Made by a program: the position numbers and the translations under genes
The notes under the pieces: model-generated
Seen by the model: only the letters and a program-made list of their open reading frames with translations
Told to the model about the DNA's origin: nothing
Database searches by the model: none
In this document: in pieces, positions 25,504 through 34,530 of the stretch
Numbering within the stretch: position 1 is the stretch's first letter
Layout of the letters: each line of letters begins with the position of its first letter
DNA from: Theionarchaea archaeon
Lineage (GTDB): Archaea > Methanobacteriota_B > Thermococci > Methanofastidiosales > SZ-28-30
Reading direction: 5' to 3'
Length of the DNA stretch: 61,323 nt
Assembly: GCA_018992685.1 (NCBI GenBank)
Contig: JACVGT010000037.1
Location: forward strand, 1 to 61,323

Positions 25504-26775
25504 ATGGGATTCACTGATAGGATAGCAGGATTGCTGAAAAAGAAAGAATCGGGACAAGAAGAAGCAGTATCGCTCGAGAATTTGGACGCTTATATTGCCT
25601 CCAGAATACAGGAAAACCAGGAGAGAATCACAGGAGAGAGTGAGATCTTTCTGGATAAGATTCTGAAGGACATTGATGACTTGGCAGAAATATTGGAAAA
25701 CCTGCGAGAAAAGGAACGAGAAGAAATGTTCAAGAAGCTTGATTCCATCGTGAAGAGCAGTCAGAAACAGTTTGCAGATTCGTTGAAACACGTGCTGGAA
25801 CGGGTACGGCTGGAAAGAAAGGACTACCAAGGGCTGACAGAGTTCCATCAGCAGGTTTCAGATGCTCTCCAGCAGATGCAGAAGCTCAGCAGAATGCACG
25901 GCCGGTACTTGCACCTGGCCTTTGAAAGAGAGATGAAGACCTTCAACAGGACGGTGAAAGAACTGGCAACCTACCATCACCTGCTGGGCCGGTTTCTGAA
26001 CTCTCAGGCAAAAGATGTCGTCAGCCTGCAGCACATCAGAGAACAGCTTGTCAAGAGGAGGGAGACTGAAGCCCTAATCAAGACCTTGGAACGGGAGAAA
26101 GAGCAGACAGGAGCCGAGGTCAGAACTGTTGAAGCTGAAATTTTACAGCTGGAAACCCATATGAAAGAACGTGAGTCAAGCGAAGAGTACGGGAAACTCC
26201 TTGCATATGAGAGCCACCAGAATGCTGTGACAGAGGAGCTCGCATCTGTTGAAAAGGAGGTGTACAACATCCTGCACCCCCTTGATAGAGATTTCCGCAA
26301 GTTCAAGAGGCAGGTTGAGCTGGGGAATGTGTCATTCAGCCTTGACATTCTTGAGGAATATGAACCTCTCACTGAACAGTTCTTCACTGAAGAAGAAGGG
26401 TATCCTACGCTCAAGAAAATTGCTTCCACCATGAAAGAGGCTCTGGAGAAGCAGGTAATCAAGGAAAAGGGGCACAAGAAAGAGAAAGTACTGGATATTT
26501 TGGATACGATCTTGAAGGACGAACTGGTGAGGCATCAAAAGAGGTATAGCGAGTTGAAGAAGGAACTGGAAAAACAGCCGATTAAGAAAGACATTGTCAA
26601 GGATATCGAGGTATCCAGAAGGAGTATTGAAGAGAAGAGGTCCAAGATAGAAGATTTAAAGTCAAGGATAGAAGACCTCACATCAAAGGCGAAAAATGCC
26701 AGAAAAGAACTGGGGGAAATCGAATCAGAGATCGGAGAGCAATGCCGCGCCGTGGGGCTGACACTCGAGGAATAG
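25504..26775 (+). CDS. Long coiled-coil protein, function unknown
   Basis: 423 residues, almost entirely charged alpha-helix with Glu/Lys/Leu heptads (for example KELATYHHLLGRFLNSQ, LIKTLEREKEQTGAEV and the C-terminal KRSKIEDLKSRIEDLTSK). No catalytic motif, signal peptide or TM segment is visible. ATG 25504 follows GGTGA, and a TCTTTATGG box about 30 bases upstream is the likely promoter. Family members in archaea are unannotated. A scaffold or SMC-like structural role is a guess from composition. It is divergent from tldD2, which may mean shared regulation. Confidence 0.7.
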   Translation: MGFTDRIAGLLKKKESGQEEAVSLENLDAYIASRIQENQERITGESEIFLDKILKDIDDLAEILENLREKEREEMFKKLDSIVKSSQKQFADSLKHVLERVRLERKDYQGLTEFHQQVSDALQQMQKLSRMHGRYLHLAFEREMKTFNRTVKELATYHHLLGRFLNSQAKDVVSLQHIREQLVKRRETEALIKTLEREKEQTGAEVRTVEAEILQLETHMKERESSEEYGKLLAYESHQNAVTEELASVEKEVYNILHPLDRDFRKFKRQVELGNVSFSLDILEEYEPLTEQFFTEEEGYPTLKKIASTMKEALEKQVIKEKGHKKEKVLDILDTILKDELVRHQKRYSELKKELEKQPIKKDIVKDIEVSRRSIEEKRSKIEDLKSRIEDLTSKAKNARKELGEIESEIGEQCRAVGLTLEE

Positions 26776-26853
26776 TACGGTCTCGATGCACGGGGAGAGA
26801 GGAGAAGAGCAGAGAATCATGGAACAGGGGGAAACCCCCTGCTTCCAGGGACA

Positions 26854-28044
26854 CTACCTGCATTCCTGAGAAGCCCATTTCAATAGGTGTGTCCGATCCT
26901 GCGCTGAGAATTGGGGGGTTTCGAAAACAGGGACCTGTTCGAAATCTCTGTAGGGGACATCCAGGAAAGTGCCATGCTTTTCCACCCAGTGCCAGAATGC
27001 TGTCCCAGGATAGGGCGTTGCCAGGCTGAAATGTCCTTTGATATCTATATTCTTTATGAAATCCACTGTTTTCCTAATGGTGTCAGGTGTGTCACCTGGA
27101 TTTCCCACCATGAACAATCCTTCTACCTCAATTCCTGCTTCTTTAGACATGGATACGGCACTTTTTATCTGTTCAAGCGTAATCTCCTTCCTTATGCTGT
27201 CAAGGATGTGCTGGACTCCTGATTCAATGCCATATAATATTCTGATGCATCCTGCCTCCGCCATGACCGAAAGCATGTCAATATCCACTGAATCCACTCG
27301 AGTTCCATTGGGAAGATCCCACGCACAGTCAAGCTCCGTGAACCTGGTGCATATACTGAGGACACGCTCTTTGTGGTACGTGAAAAGGTCATCCATAATG
27401 TGCAGCATGGGAGCGCCCCCTTCCAGGAGATATGAGGCTTCCTGACCTACCTGGGAGGGTGTCCTGCCCCGCCAGATGTGGCCAAACGGAGAGACGCAGA
27501 ACACACAGTGGTAGGGGCATCCTCGACTGGTTACGAGAGTTCCCTGGTTGGGATGGTACTGAGACAATGACATAGTGGTATAGTCCGGCGGGAGTAGGGT
27601 GGCTAGATCTGCAGGGGGCCTCTGAGGGGCAAATCCGGTGCGGCTGAGAACTCCCGGAACCATTGAATATGGTTTCTTCTGTTCCAAACAGGTCAAGAGC
27701 TCACTGAAGGTAATCTCTCCTTCCCCTCGGACCACACAGTCAGAAAACTTCAACAACTCCTGAGGGAGAGCGTGATGCCCTCCAGTAACAATGACAGGAT
27801 CTCCACACTCTGCGCGAACCTGCTTTGCTACTCGTGCCGCTTCTTCTACTGAGACTGTGTGGCAGGATATGCCCACTACATCCCACGCCTTTCTGGGCAA
27901 GAGTCCAACACGGAGATCAATAACCTCACAGGTATGTCCCTGGGTGTTTCCTGCCAGCCATGCCAATCCGACTGGTGGAAATGTTCCGAGGATATCTTCA
28001 TCTGGTGAGTGGGGCACATTGGGCTGTATTAGGGCTACGTGCAT
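26854..28044 (-). CDS. B12-binding-domain radical SAM enzyme
   Basis: 396 residues. The N-terminal cobalamin-binding Rossmann part reads VALIQPNVP..., FPPVGLAWLAGNTQGHTCEVIDL, with VGISCHTVSVEEAARVA and VIVTGGHHA further on. The radical SAM domain follows, with CPYHCVFC near residues 174-181 as the CxxxCxxC cluster motif and GIESGVQHILDSIRK later. Such enzymes methylate or rearrange unactivated carbons, and many act in lipid or cofactor synthesis. No substrate can be read here. It is a single gene; the 48-residue gene at 28141 is transcribed away from it. Confidence 0.9.
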   Translation of the reverse strand: MHVALIQPNVPHSPDEDILGTFPPVGLAWLAGNTQGHTCEVIDLRVGLLPRKAWDVVGISCHTVSVEEAARVAKQVRAECGDPVIVTGGHHALPQELLKFSDCVVRGEGEITFSELLTCLEQKKPYSMVPGVLSRTGFAPQRPPADLATLLPPDYTTMSLSQYHPNQGTLVTSRGCPYHCVFCVSPFGHIWRGRTPSQVGQEASYLLEGGAPMLHIMDDLFTYHKERVLSICTRFTELDCAWDLPNGTRVDSVDIDMLSVMAEAGCIRILYGIESGVQHILDSIRKEITLEQIKSAVSMSKEAGIEVEGLFMVGNPGDTPDTIRKTVDFIKNIDIKGHFSLATPYPGTAFWHWVEKHGTFLDVPYRDFEQVPVFETPQFSAQDRTHLLKWASQECR

Positions 28045-28140
28045 GAATATCCCTCCTCAGATGCAACCGTACGTCTCACGGACGATTGGTTCCAATTCTG
28101 TAATGGAAAAGCCCTTTATATATTGAAGGGAATACATTCT

Positions 28141-28287
28141 ATGAAAAAAGTTGCAGTCAAAATTAACGGAAAAGAGCTGGAGCTCAACGCCTTTGCAGAG
28201 AGCGTTGTCATGTCGACAATAAGAGGACTTCTCTCTCCTCTCAGAGGGTATGAAGAAGGAGAAATATCTATCGTGATAAAAGAGTAG
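28141..28287 (+). CDS. Small conserved archaeal protein of 48 residues
   Basis: The peptide has a beta-rich start (KKVAVKINGKELELN), a helix (FAESVVMSTIRGLLSPLRGY) and a final strand (GEISIVIKE). This compact layout resembles an unnamed small protein seen in several euryarchaea, recognised from memory only. A TTTATATATTG box about 25 bases before ATG 28141 indicates a leaderless mRNA, arguing against longer starts. The stop is 3 bases from the 3' end of the tRNA-Trp gene on the other strand. Function unknown. Confidence 0.65.
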   Translation: MKKVAVKINGKELELNAFAESVVMSTIRGLLSPLRGYEEGEISIVIKE

Positions 28288-28290
28288 ACA

Positions 28291-28429
28291 TGGTGGGGAC
28301 ACGGAGATTTGAACTCCGATCCACAGGTTTCTTCACGCTCCAAAAACTCGTCATCAGCTTTCGCCTCAGCAAACCTGCGCTTTTGGATTTCTGGAGCCTG
28401 CGATGATAGCCTGGTTACACCATGTCCCC
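28291..28429 (-). tRNA. tRNA-Trp(CCA) with a 62-base intron
   Basis: On the minus strand the acceptor GGGGACA pairs with TGTCCCC; the discriminator is A and CCA is encoded (28291-28293). The anticodon stem GCAGG pairs with CCTGT across the loop CTCCAGA, giving anticodon CCA. The intron lies after position 37 (about 28329-28390). The T-arm is CGGAG-TTCAAAT-CTCCG. This is the canonical place for archaeal tRNA introns removed by the splicing endonuclease at a bulge-helix-bulge. Confidence 0.93.
28329..28390 (-). ncRNA. tRNA-Trp intron, probable box C/D methylation guide
   Basis: The intron contains a box D/D' CTGA followed by a box C/C' CTGATGA. The nine bases CGCAGGTTT before CTGA (with one G in between) pair with AAACCTGTG of the 3' exon, and the fifth base upstream of CTGA pairs with position 39. 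A second stretch, TTTTTGGAGC, pairs with GCTCCAGAAA around C34, followed by GTGA near the box D position. In Haloferax the tRNA-Trp intron guides 2'-O-methylation of positions 34 and 39, and this layout matches it. A clear 5' box C is not seen. Confidence 0.65.
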
Positions 28430-28626
28430 TACGTCGTGATGGACAATACCTTTTATAAATCTTTCTGTCGCTCGGTACCGCCTTCAGGGGAAACCCATTC
28501 CAACCTCCTACGGATTCTCCCTCTCCCAGTTTTATAGGAGGCTTGCCAAGTGATCCAGTCTTCTAGACCACCACAAGTAAAATAAAGACGAAACGTTTAT
28601 ATACTATCATAGTAGTAAGTTATCTG
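28430..28626 (+). promoter_or_regulatory. Promoters of tRNA-Trp and of the membrane peptidase gene
   Basis: A CCTTTTATAAA box (28450-28460) lies about 25 bases upstream of the tRNA-Trp 5' end on the minus strand. On the plus strand GTTTATATAC (about 28594-28603) lies about 28 bases before ATG 28627. No gene is seen between. Confidence 0.5.
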
Positions 28627-29907
28627 ATGAAACGACTGATTATCGCCACTCTCATCTTGCTGAGCTTCCTGCCAGTACAGGGGGGAAGTAATGTAACACA
28701 GAGGGCAGTGTACCTGCAGAATGGCGTTATTTTAGTCAAATTCATCAATATGGGCGTGGATGCTTACTGGGGCGAAGAAGTGCTCACCAATGCAGCTGAA
28801 GCGTTACCCATTCTCGAGGAATTGATTGGCGTCCCCCTTCCCCCTGCAATTAAGACAGTGGAGGTCTATGGCAAGAGGACCCTGGCAACCCATGAATGGG
28901 TAGTTGGTTATAACGATGGGAACCAGGTGTCCCTGAAGACAGACCATCCTGATCCCACCATTATCTTTCATGAATTGGTTCACTTCTGGACTATCCACTA
29001 CCACATTCCCTGGCCTCTGACAGAAGGATACTGCAACCTGTATGCGGATCTATGCGCCTGGAGAATGGGATATGACAAGGTTACTCTGCCATATGTGGAC
29101 TGGGAGACAGCATATGCCACTCTCAAGGAACTGGAGGAAAAAGCTCCTTTGAATTCTCTGAATTACATGGGAGAGATCCCGGAAATACAGGTCGAGTACT
29201 TCTACCTGGCCAGCACAGTGGTAATGTACCGGTTTTATGAAACAGTGGGAGAGGACAATCTCAAGACTATCAATCAGAGAGTGGCAGAACCGATCCTCAA
29301 TCCCAGTTCAGGAAGTACTCCTCTGGATGATTCCCGGGCTGGATCAGGCATACTTGAGTACATGAGAATTGACAAAGAGGTCACTGGTGTAAACCATGCT
29401 GAAATATTTATACCGGTGGTAGTGGCAGCGTGGAATGATGAGCAGGTAAAAGCATTTGAAAAGGGTATCAGCCGCTATATTGCAGTTTCTGAAGTTCTGA
29501 GAGATTCTGATTTTTCCGAGCAGTTTAAACCAGCAGTAGATGCTCTCCTGCAGGGACAATTTGGGGTTTTTCAGAGTTCAGCAATACAGCTGGTGGAAGA
29601 TTTCTATAAGGAGGAGATCAGAAAAGCTACAGAAACTCCTGAGTATACGATAATCCCTGCAAAAAAGGAAACTGGAATACTTCACAACAAATTGTTCTGG
29701 ATTGGCATAATTACCTTGGTTGTGGGCATTGTTTTACTGATGTATGTCATATCTGGACTTGTTAAAGAAGAGGAAGAATTCGAGTGGGAATCACTCTCAC
29801 ATGAAGAAAGAAAACCATGGATGCCTCCTCGTCCGTTCTCAAAAGAACCTGAAGAACCAGTTGAGGAACGTCCAGAGACTCCAGACCTCAGAGAACTAAC
29901 CAAATAG
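28627..29907 (+). CDS. Membrane-anchored MA-clan (gluzincin-like) metallopeptidase
   Basis: 426 residues. A signal peptide (about 1-20) is followed by an extracytoplasmic domain with HELVH at residues 115-119 and Glu 133 in [12 protein letters not shown]. HExxH followed after 13 residues by EG matches the Peptidase_MA-like family, which usually reads HELTH...W..EG.AEY. A single TM helix (about 356-378) is followed by a charged, proline-rich cytoplasmic tail. It is therefore a type I membrane protease acting outside the cell. The last 12 bases overlap the 3' end of rpl12 on the other strand. The substrate is unknown. Confidence 0.75.
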   Translation: MKRLIIATLILLSFLPVQGGSNVTQRAVYLQNGVILVKFINMGVDAYWGEEVLTNAAEALPILEELIGVPLPPAIKTVEVYGKRTLATHEWVVGYNDGNQVSLKTDHPDPTIIFHELVHFWTIHYHIPWPLTEGYCNLYADLCAWRMGYDKVTLPYVDWETAYATLKELEEKAPLNSLNYMGEIPEIQVEYFYLASTVVMYRFYETVGEDNLKTINQRVAEPILNPSSGSTPLDDSRAGSGILEYMRIDKEVTGVNHAEIFIPVVVAAWNDEQVKAFEKGISRYIAVSEVLRDSDFSEQFKPAVDALLQGQFGVFQSSAIQLVEDFYKEEIRKATETPEYTIIPAKKETGILHNKLFWIGIITLVVGIVLLMYVISGLVKEEEEFEWESLSHEERKPWMPPRPFSKEPEEPVEERPETPDLRELTK

Positions 29908-30192
29908 AGCTCCCAGTCCTTCCAGCGCTTCTTCTTCTTTGGCCTCTTCTTCCTTCTCTTCTTTCTTTGCTTCTTTCTTCTCCGGAGCCGCAGCAGCTGG
30001 AGCAGCTGCCACAGGAACAGCAGCTGTCTTCATCGCTTCCTTGATGTCTACGCCCTCCAGAGCAGCCATGAGCTGCTTTATCTGTATTTCATCTGGAGTT
30101 CCTCCAGCGGCCTCAATGATCCGTTTCAGATTTTCTTCTGTGACTTCCTTATCAAGGGCATCAAGCATTAACGTTGCATAGATGTACTCCAT
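29896..30192 (-). CDS. rpl12: Large-subunit ribosomal stalk protein L12 (P1-like)
   Basis: About 98 residues. The N-terminal dimerisation and L10-binding helices ([30 protein letters not shown]) are followed by an Ala-rich hinge and a Lys/Glu-rich region ending in the conserved [10 protein letters not shown]. This archaeal stalk protein recruits GTPase factors. A GGAGGTG ribosome binding site 8 bases upstream fixes ATG 30192. It is the last gene of the ftsZ-ribosomal operon. Confidence 0.96.
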   Translation of the reverse strand: MEYIYATLMLDALDKEVTEENLKRIIEAAGGTPDEIQIKQLMAALEGVDIKEAMKTAAVPVAAAPAAAAPEKKEAKKEEKEEEAKEEEALEGLGALFG

Positions 30193-30207
30193 TAAGAACA
30201 CCTCCAC

Positions 30208-31158
30208 TTAGCCAAATAGAGCTCCCAGTCCTCCAAGGGCATCTTCTTCGGCTTTTTCTTTTTCTTCTTCGTTTTTCGATTCTGCTTCTTCTCCTGGTGA
30301 GATGGGCGCCTCGATGGGTTCGCCCCTTGCGAGACTATCAAGGACCCGTGCATGAGCATATCCCTTGGCCAGGAGCTGAGGAACGATTTCTGGTGACATG
30401 ATACAGGCATTCAAAGCCAGTGACCGCGATTGCCTCACTGCCTTCTGGACCAGCAGGGAAACCGTCTGTCCCGTCACAATGCAGGCCTCCACTCCCAGAG
30501 ATACAGCCTGCTGGTATGCCAGACCCAGCTGGGCAGTGATACCTTCTATGTCCACATGCAGGACGGAGGATTCAAACAGACGTCCTTCCTCACAGACACC
30601 AAGAAGGTTCAGGCCCGCACTCATGGGCTCGATTCCCAGCTTCTTGAGGATTTCTGCCTTCTTCTCATCAATTTCCTCCCCTGCCTTGACAAAAACATGA
30701 TCATTCTGGACGATTATTGACCCTTTCTCAATCCGGGCAGGAATCCCTGCACGCTGCAGTTCCCCTACCAGAGGCCCTGGAGGAAACCCTGTGTCTCCTG
30801 CAGATATGACAATCTCCTCAGGGGCAATGTCCCCCGGCCTGGCAGGAGCGGGAGTTCTGCTCTTCTCCAGAAGCATGTTGAGCTTGAATGGGTCAATATC
30901 TGTGCAGATCAGTGATGCACCGCCTTTCAAACACGACGTCAGTGCTTCTACTTCCTGCTTTGATTTCTTCAGAGCAATGGCTATCAGAGTATTCTTGGAC
31001 CCTCGAATCACGACACGGCCCCTGAGATCTTCTCTGATCCGCTGCAGCTGCCGGGCTTTAATACCCTGGAGGTCCACCAATCCCACGATGGGGTGTGAAT
31101 CAATCGCCTTCTTCAGAACCTGAACTTCCTGTTTCTTTCCTGCAGCTACGTGAGCCAT
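30208..31158 (-). CDS. rpl10: Large-subunit ribosomal protein L10 (P0)
   Basis: 316 residues, the archaeal P0-type L10 with the rRNA-binding domain (SHPIVGLVDLQGIKARQLQRIREDLRG), an inserted domain and the C-terminal spine that binds L12 dimers. The extreme C-terminus, ALGGLGALFG, mirrors the L12 tail, as in other archaea. It anchors the stalk to the ribosome. It starts directly after rpl1 (stop at 31159) and ends 15 bases before rpl12. Confidence 0.96.
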   Translation of the reverse strand: MAHVAAGKKQEVQVLKKAIDSHPIVGLVDLQGIKARQLQRIREDLRGRVVIRGSKNTLIAIALKKSKQEVEALTSCLKGGASLICTDIDPFKLNMLLEKSRTPAPARPGDIAPEEIVISAGDTGFPPGPLVGELQRAGIPARIEKGSIIVQNDHVFVKAGEEIDEKKAEILKKLGIEPMSAGLNLLGVCEEGRLFESSVLHVDIEGITAQLGLAYQQAVSLGVEACIVTGQTVSLLVQKAVRQSRSLALNACIMSPEIVPQLLAKGYAHARVLDSLARGEPIEAPISPGEEAESKNEEEKEKAEEDALGGLGALFG

Positions 31159-31788
31159 CTACATCACCCTCACTGGTTTTCCCATAGTTGTCTTCATGTA
31201 GACGGCGCGAATGTTATTCTCCCCCCTGGGGAGAAGGCGTTCAATAGCACTCAAAACAGCGACAGCATTTTCTGTCAGGTCTCCCTCTGACATTTTTTCT
31301 GTTCCCACAAACGAGTGGACGACAGGTTGACCCTTGCTGTCAATAGCCACTGTCTTCTTCAACCGATCAATTATTGGTTCCAGAGGAGCCATGGGAGGGT
31401 GGGGTTTGGGCATCTTGTTCCTTCTTCCCAGCACAGGACCTAGGGTCCGGCCGATGAGTGGCATCAAGTCTGCCTGGGCTAAGAAGAACTCATGGGAATC
31501 AGCTATCTCCTTTGCCTTCTTCTTATTAGTCCCCATGTCCTCAACATCCCCTGTATTATAAACATCAACGTTCAATTTCTTGGCTCTCTGTGCCATGTCC
31601 CCTTCTGCAAAGACACCAATGCGCACTGGTTTCCCCCTCCCCCTGGGAAGGGTAACCTCGCTACGCACTCTGCTCTCTGGCTGTTTAAAATCCAGGTCTT
31701 TGAGAGCAATCGTCATCTCAACAGACTGTTCGAAATTGCGTTGAGTATTCTTTACTTCTTGAACAGCTTTCTTCACTTCTTCTTCCAT
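31159..31788 (-). CDS. rpl1: Large-subunit ribosomal protein L1
   Basis: 209 residues from ATG 31788 (MEEEVKKAVQEVKN). The basic segment VTLPRGRGKPVRIGVFAEGD and the GRRNKMPKPHPPMAP region, which contact the L1 stalk rRNA, are typical. Archaeal L1 also represses its own mRNA in Methanococcus. No clear copy of the binding site was identified here. An in-frame extension into rpl11 is not used. It is 4 bases downstream of rpl11. Confidence 0.95.
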   Translation of the reverse strand: MEEEVKKAVQEVKNTQRNFEQSVEMTIALKDLDFKQPESRVRSEVTLPRGRGKPVRIGVFAEGDMAQRAKKLNVDVYNTGDVEDMGTNKKKAKEIADSHEFFLAQADLMPLIGRTLGPVLGRRNKMPKPHPPMAPLEPIIDRLKKTVAIDSKGQPVVHSFVGTEKMSEGDLTENAVAVLSAIERLLPRGENNIRAVYMKTTMGKPVRVM

Positions 31789-31792
31789 AGCA

Positions 31793-32242
31793 TCACAGCT
31801 CCTTCTGGACTTCTCGAGGGTCTCTTCCCTCAACGGTGACACCCATGCTGACACAGGTGCCCATGACTTCTTTCATAGCATTCTCTTCAGTATACGACAA
31901 CATATCGTCCATCTTAATGTGGGCCACCTTTCTCACCTGATCCATGGTGATGTCACCTGCTGGTTCAGATCCAGGAGTCTGGGCTCCCTTTTCCAGTCCC
32001 AGTTCTTTCTTCACCAGAGCAGATACCGGCGGCGTGCCCACCTTTATTTCGAAATTCTTGGTTTCCGGATCAACGATGAGCTTGATGGGTACTTTCATGC
32101 CGTCAAAGGCCGCAGTCTTCTCATTGATAGCTGCAATGACCTGGTTCAAGTTAAGTCCCAGGGGACCCAGGGCAGGCCCCAGTGGAGGACCTGCTGTCGC
32201 TCTTCCTCCGTCCACCAATGCGTCCACAGTCTGCTTTTTCAT
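31793..32242 (-). CDS. rpl11: Large-subunit ribosomal protein L11
   Basis: 149 residues. The proline-rich N-terminus RATAGPPLGPALGPLGLNLNQV and the C-terminal rRNA-binding domain (ITMDQVRKVAHIKMDDMLSYTEENAMKEVMGTCVSMGVTVEG) are diagnostic. L11 forms the GTPase-associated centre with 23S rRNA and the L10-L12 stalk. It lies 2 bases after spt5 in the operon. Confidence 0.97.
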   Translation of the reverse strand: MKKQTVDALVDGGRATAGPPLGPALGPLGLNLNQVIAAINEKTAAFDGMKVPIKLIVDPETKNFEIKVGTPPVSALVKKELGLEKGAQTPGSEPAGDITMDQVRKVAHIKMDDMLSYTEENAMKEVMGTCVSMGVTVEGRDPREVQKEL

Positions 32243-32244
32243 GT

Positions 32245-32691
32245 CTATCCCTTCTTTTGTACAATTCTCACGTAGTCGCCTCTGACCGTTATGGGAATGG
32301 GAACGATGGCCTCAATCAATTCAATAGTCAATTCTTCCTTATCCACATCAATGCGAATAACTTTGGCCCGTTCACCCTTAAAGGGACCTGCTATGAGTTC
32401 CACGATATCTCCTTTCTCAATACCAGTAACTGTAGGCTTAGCTTCTAGAAAGTGCTCAATCTCTGAGAAATTTATTTCACCTTCCAGGATACTTCTCACG
32501 TGCCTGAGACCTTCTATAGCTTCCTCTACAGGTCCCTTGTCTTCCGCCTCTATGAAGAGATACCCTTTTAAAACTTCCGGTGCCAGAATGCTCTGCACTT
32601 CAATGCCGCGACTACGGATCTTGCTCTCCAGCATGCGGGCAACATTTCGTTCCTGGTTCAGTGTTACTTTCAACGCATAGATCATTTCCAT
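32245..32691 (-). CDS. spt5: Transcription elongation factor Spt5 (NusG-like)
   Basis: 148 residues with an N-terminal NGN domain (MIYALKVTLNQERNVARMLESKIRSRGIEVQSILAPEVLKGYLFIEAE) and a C-terminal KOW domain (VTGIEKGDIVELIAGPFKGERAKVIRIDVDKEELTIEL). Spt5 binds the RNA polymerase clamp and increases processivity. ATG 32691 overlaps the secE stop by one base in TGATG. A second ATG is 6 bases further in. Confidence 0.97.
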   Translation of the reverse strand: MEMIYALKVTLNQERNVARMLESKIRSRGIEVQSILAPEVLKGYLFIEAEDKGPVEEAIEGLRHVRSILEGEINFSEIEHFLEAKPTVTGIEKGDIVELIAGPFKGERAKVIRIDVDKEELTIELIEAIVPIPITVRGDYVRIVQKKG

Positions 32692-32867
32692 CAACCGTAT
32701 AACTTGGAAATTAGCTGTGCAGCAAGCTTTATCAGAAACCCAGCAGCACCAATGACAGCAATGCCCAGTCCGGTGACCTTGGCCACCTGCTGGTACTCCT
32801 TACTGTCGGGTTTTCGGGCCAGCCGCAGTACTCGTGTATAAGTTCCCAGTTTCTCTTTCACATCCAT
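32691..32867 (-). CDS. secE: Preprotein translocase subunit SecE
   Basis: 58 residues with an amphipathic helix (TYTRVLRLARKPDSKEYQQVAKVTGLG) and a single TM segment (IAVIGAAGFLIKLAAQLI), the minimal archaeal SecE/Sec61-gamma. It clamps SecY in the translocon. ATG 32867 is preferred because GGTGGAT lies a few bases upstream, overlapping the ftsZ stop; GTG 32876 is an alternative. The secE-spt5-ribosomal arrangement is conserved in archaea. Confidence 0.93.
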   Translation of the reverse strand: MDVKEKLGTYTRVLRLARKPDSKEYQQVAKVTGLGIAVIGAAGFLIKLAAQLISKLYG

Positions 32868-32876
32868 TGAATCCAC

Positions 32877-33986
32877 CTATAAGAATTCTATTCCTAGATC
32901 AAGCTTCTTGTATTCTCCCTCTTTCTCCACCATAATGCCTTTCTGAGGTCCCAGAATGTACGGGGAGTTCACTCCTGCCAGAACAACCATCACCCGCATG
33001 GTCCCGTGCAGTTCTTCTTCGATTTGAGCACCCCAGATAATGGTGGCTTCGGGGTTCAGTTCGTTTGAGACCGTCTCCACCACGTGCTCTGCTTCTTCCA
33101 GTTTCAGGTCTGAGGAGCCTGTTATGTTGATCAATGCACCATTGGCTCCTGTAATGTCCACATCGATCAATGGAGAATGCAGAGCATCAGATACCGCTTC
33201 CTCACCTCTGCGTTCAGTGTCTGATTCACCCATGCCGATCATGGCAACTCCACCATCCTTCATGACAGAGCGAACATCAGCAAAGTCCAGGTTGACCAGT
33301 CCAGGCTGCGTTATCAGATCGGTGATGCCTTTTACTGCCCGGATGAGAATATCATCTGCCACTCTGAAGGCTGCTGTAATGGGAAGGCCGGGAGCCATCT
33401 CCAGCAACTTGTCATTCGGTATGACAATGACGGTATCTGAGGCTTTCCTCAAATTCTCCAGGCCACGCTCTGCATTACGCTGTCTTCTCATTCCTTCCAC
33501 CGTGAAGGGTAGGGTAACTATGGAGACCGTGAGGGCACCTATCTTGCGTGCCACCTCTGCAACCACGGGAGATGCCCCGCTGCCTGTGCCTCCGCCCAGC
33601 CCGCAGGTTACGAACACCATGTCTGCTCCTTCAATTGCATCTCTAATCAACCGTTCATCTTCTCTGGCACACTCTTCTGCTATGATCGGGTCATTTCCTG
33701 CCCCCAATCCACCAGTGATAGTCCTGCCAATGAGAAGTTTGGTCTGAGCCGCCTTTTTCAGGAGATCCTGGGCATCTGTATTAACAGATATCTTTTCAGC
33801 TGCCTCTACTCCAACTTCGAAAAGTCGCTGCACTGCATTGCACCCCGCTCCTCCAACGCCAACTACCTTGATCTTGGCCTGGCTTGAACGGAGGATTTCT
33901 TCCAGCTCCTCATCCATGGGGGATGAATAGTGGGCAGCCTCCTCGCGGGAAACACTTTTGACAGCGTGTTCAGCAATTGAGCGCAT
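32877..33986 (-). CDS. ftsZ: Cell division GTPase FtsZ
   Basis: 369 residues. [15 protein letters not shown] begins the Rossmann part, and the tubulin signature [16 protein letters not shown] lies near residues 129-144. FtsZ polymerises with GTP at the division site. The N-terminal 38 residues before the GTPase domain form a flexible tail. A GATATAAACC TATA box (plus-strand about 34028-34038) and GGAGTGA just before the ATG indicate a short leader. It is the first gene of the seven-gene operon, an order seen in other euryarchaea. Confidence 0.97.
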   Translation of the reverse strand: MRSIAEHAVKSVSREEAAHYSSPMDEELEEILRSSQAKIKVVGVGGAGCNAVQRLFEVGVEAAEKISVNTDAQDLLKKAAQTKLLIGRTITGGLGAGNDPIIAEECAREDERLIRDAIEGADMVFVTCGLGGGTGSGASPVVAEVARKIGALTVSIVTLPFTVEGMRRQRNAERGLENLRKASDTVIVIPNDKLLEMAPGLPITAAFRVADDILIRAVKGITDLITQPGLVNLDFADVRSVMKDGGVAMIGMGESDTERRGEEAVSDALHSPLIDVDITGANGALINITGSSDLKLEEAEHVVETVSNELNPEATIIWGAQIEEELHGTMRVMVVLAGVNSPYILGPQKGIMVEKEGEYKKLDLGIEFL

Positions 33987-34180
33987 TTTCTCACTCCTGT
34001 AAGGATTACTTATTATGGGGATTGTTAGGTTTATATCTGTGAGCCTTTATAAAGCTTTTTATAAGAGAAAGCTCAGCAAGGGGGAATTGTCAGGGTTGTT
34101 TACCTCATGAAGGTACTATATTTCGGATATAGGTTCAATATGGACAATCATGAGGGAGGTTGTGTTGCAGAGTCTTTCAG

Positions 34181-34254
34181 TGGACTCGGCGGGATTCGAA
34201 CCCACGGCCTCTGCCTTGCGAAGGCAGCGCTCATACCACCTGAGCTACGAGCCC
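34181..34254 (-). tRNA. tRNA-Ala(CGC)
   Basis: On the minus strand GGGCTCG pairs with CGAGTCC, giving the G3-U70 wobble that identifies alanine tRNA. The anticodon arm is CTGCC-TTCGCAA-GGCAG with anticodon CGC; the T-arm is GTGGG-TTCGAAT-CCCGC. The discriminator is A and CCA is not encoded. No intron. Confidence 0.96.
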
Positions 34255-34530
34255 TGCGTCTCTTGCGTGGTCAGTATATAAAGAGGTTTGGGTTCACTCT
34301 TCAACGCGCAGGATGTTCTTGCGGTACCGCCAGGTAATCGCTGTCTCACTGCCCAACTGCAGAAGGGCTGCTGCAGGATCAGCCGCATTGTAACCGTTAT
34401 CCCGGTCAATTCAGCGATTTCAGCATCACATACATCCTCCCTCCCCCTCCTGTTTGTGCAGTACGTTCACAGAAAAAACCATCACTTGTGCCACACGAAT
34501 CTTTTTATGGTTCAGATTGGGAAAAGATCC

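Noticed and set aside
25459-25848. N-terminal extension of the second TldD
   Set aside because: It is the antisense of the coiled-coil gene and has no family similarity; ATG 25458 gives the family start.
33040-33747. 235-codon plus-strand frame across ftsZ
   Set aside because: It is antisense to a strongly recognised FtsZ gene and has no domain of its own.
34107-34337. 76-codon plus-strand frame over tRNA-Ala
   Set aside because: Most of it is the antisense of the tRNA, and it has no protein-like character.
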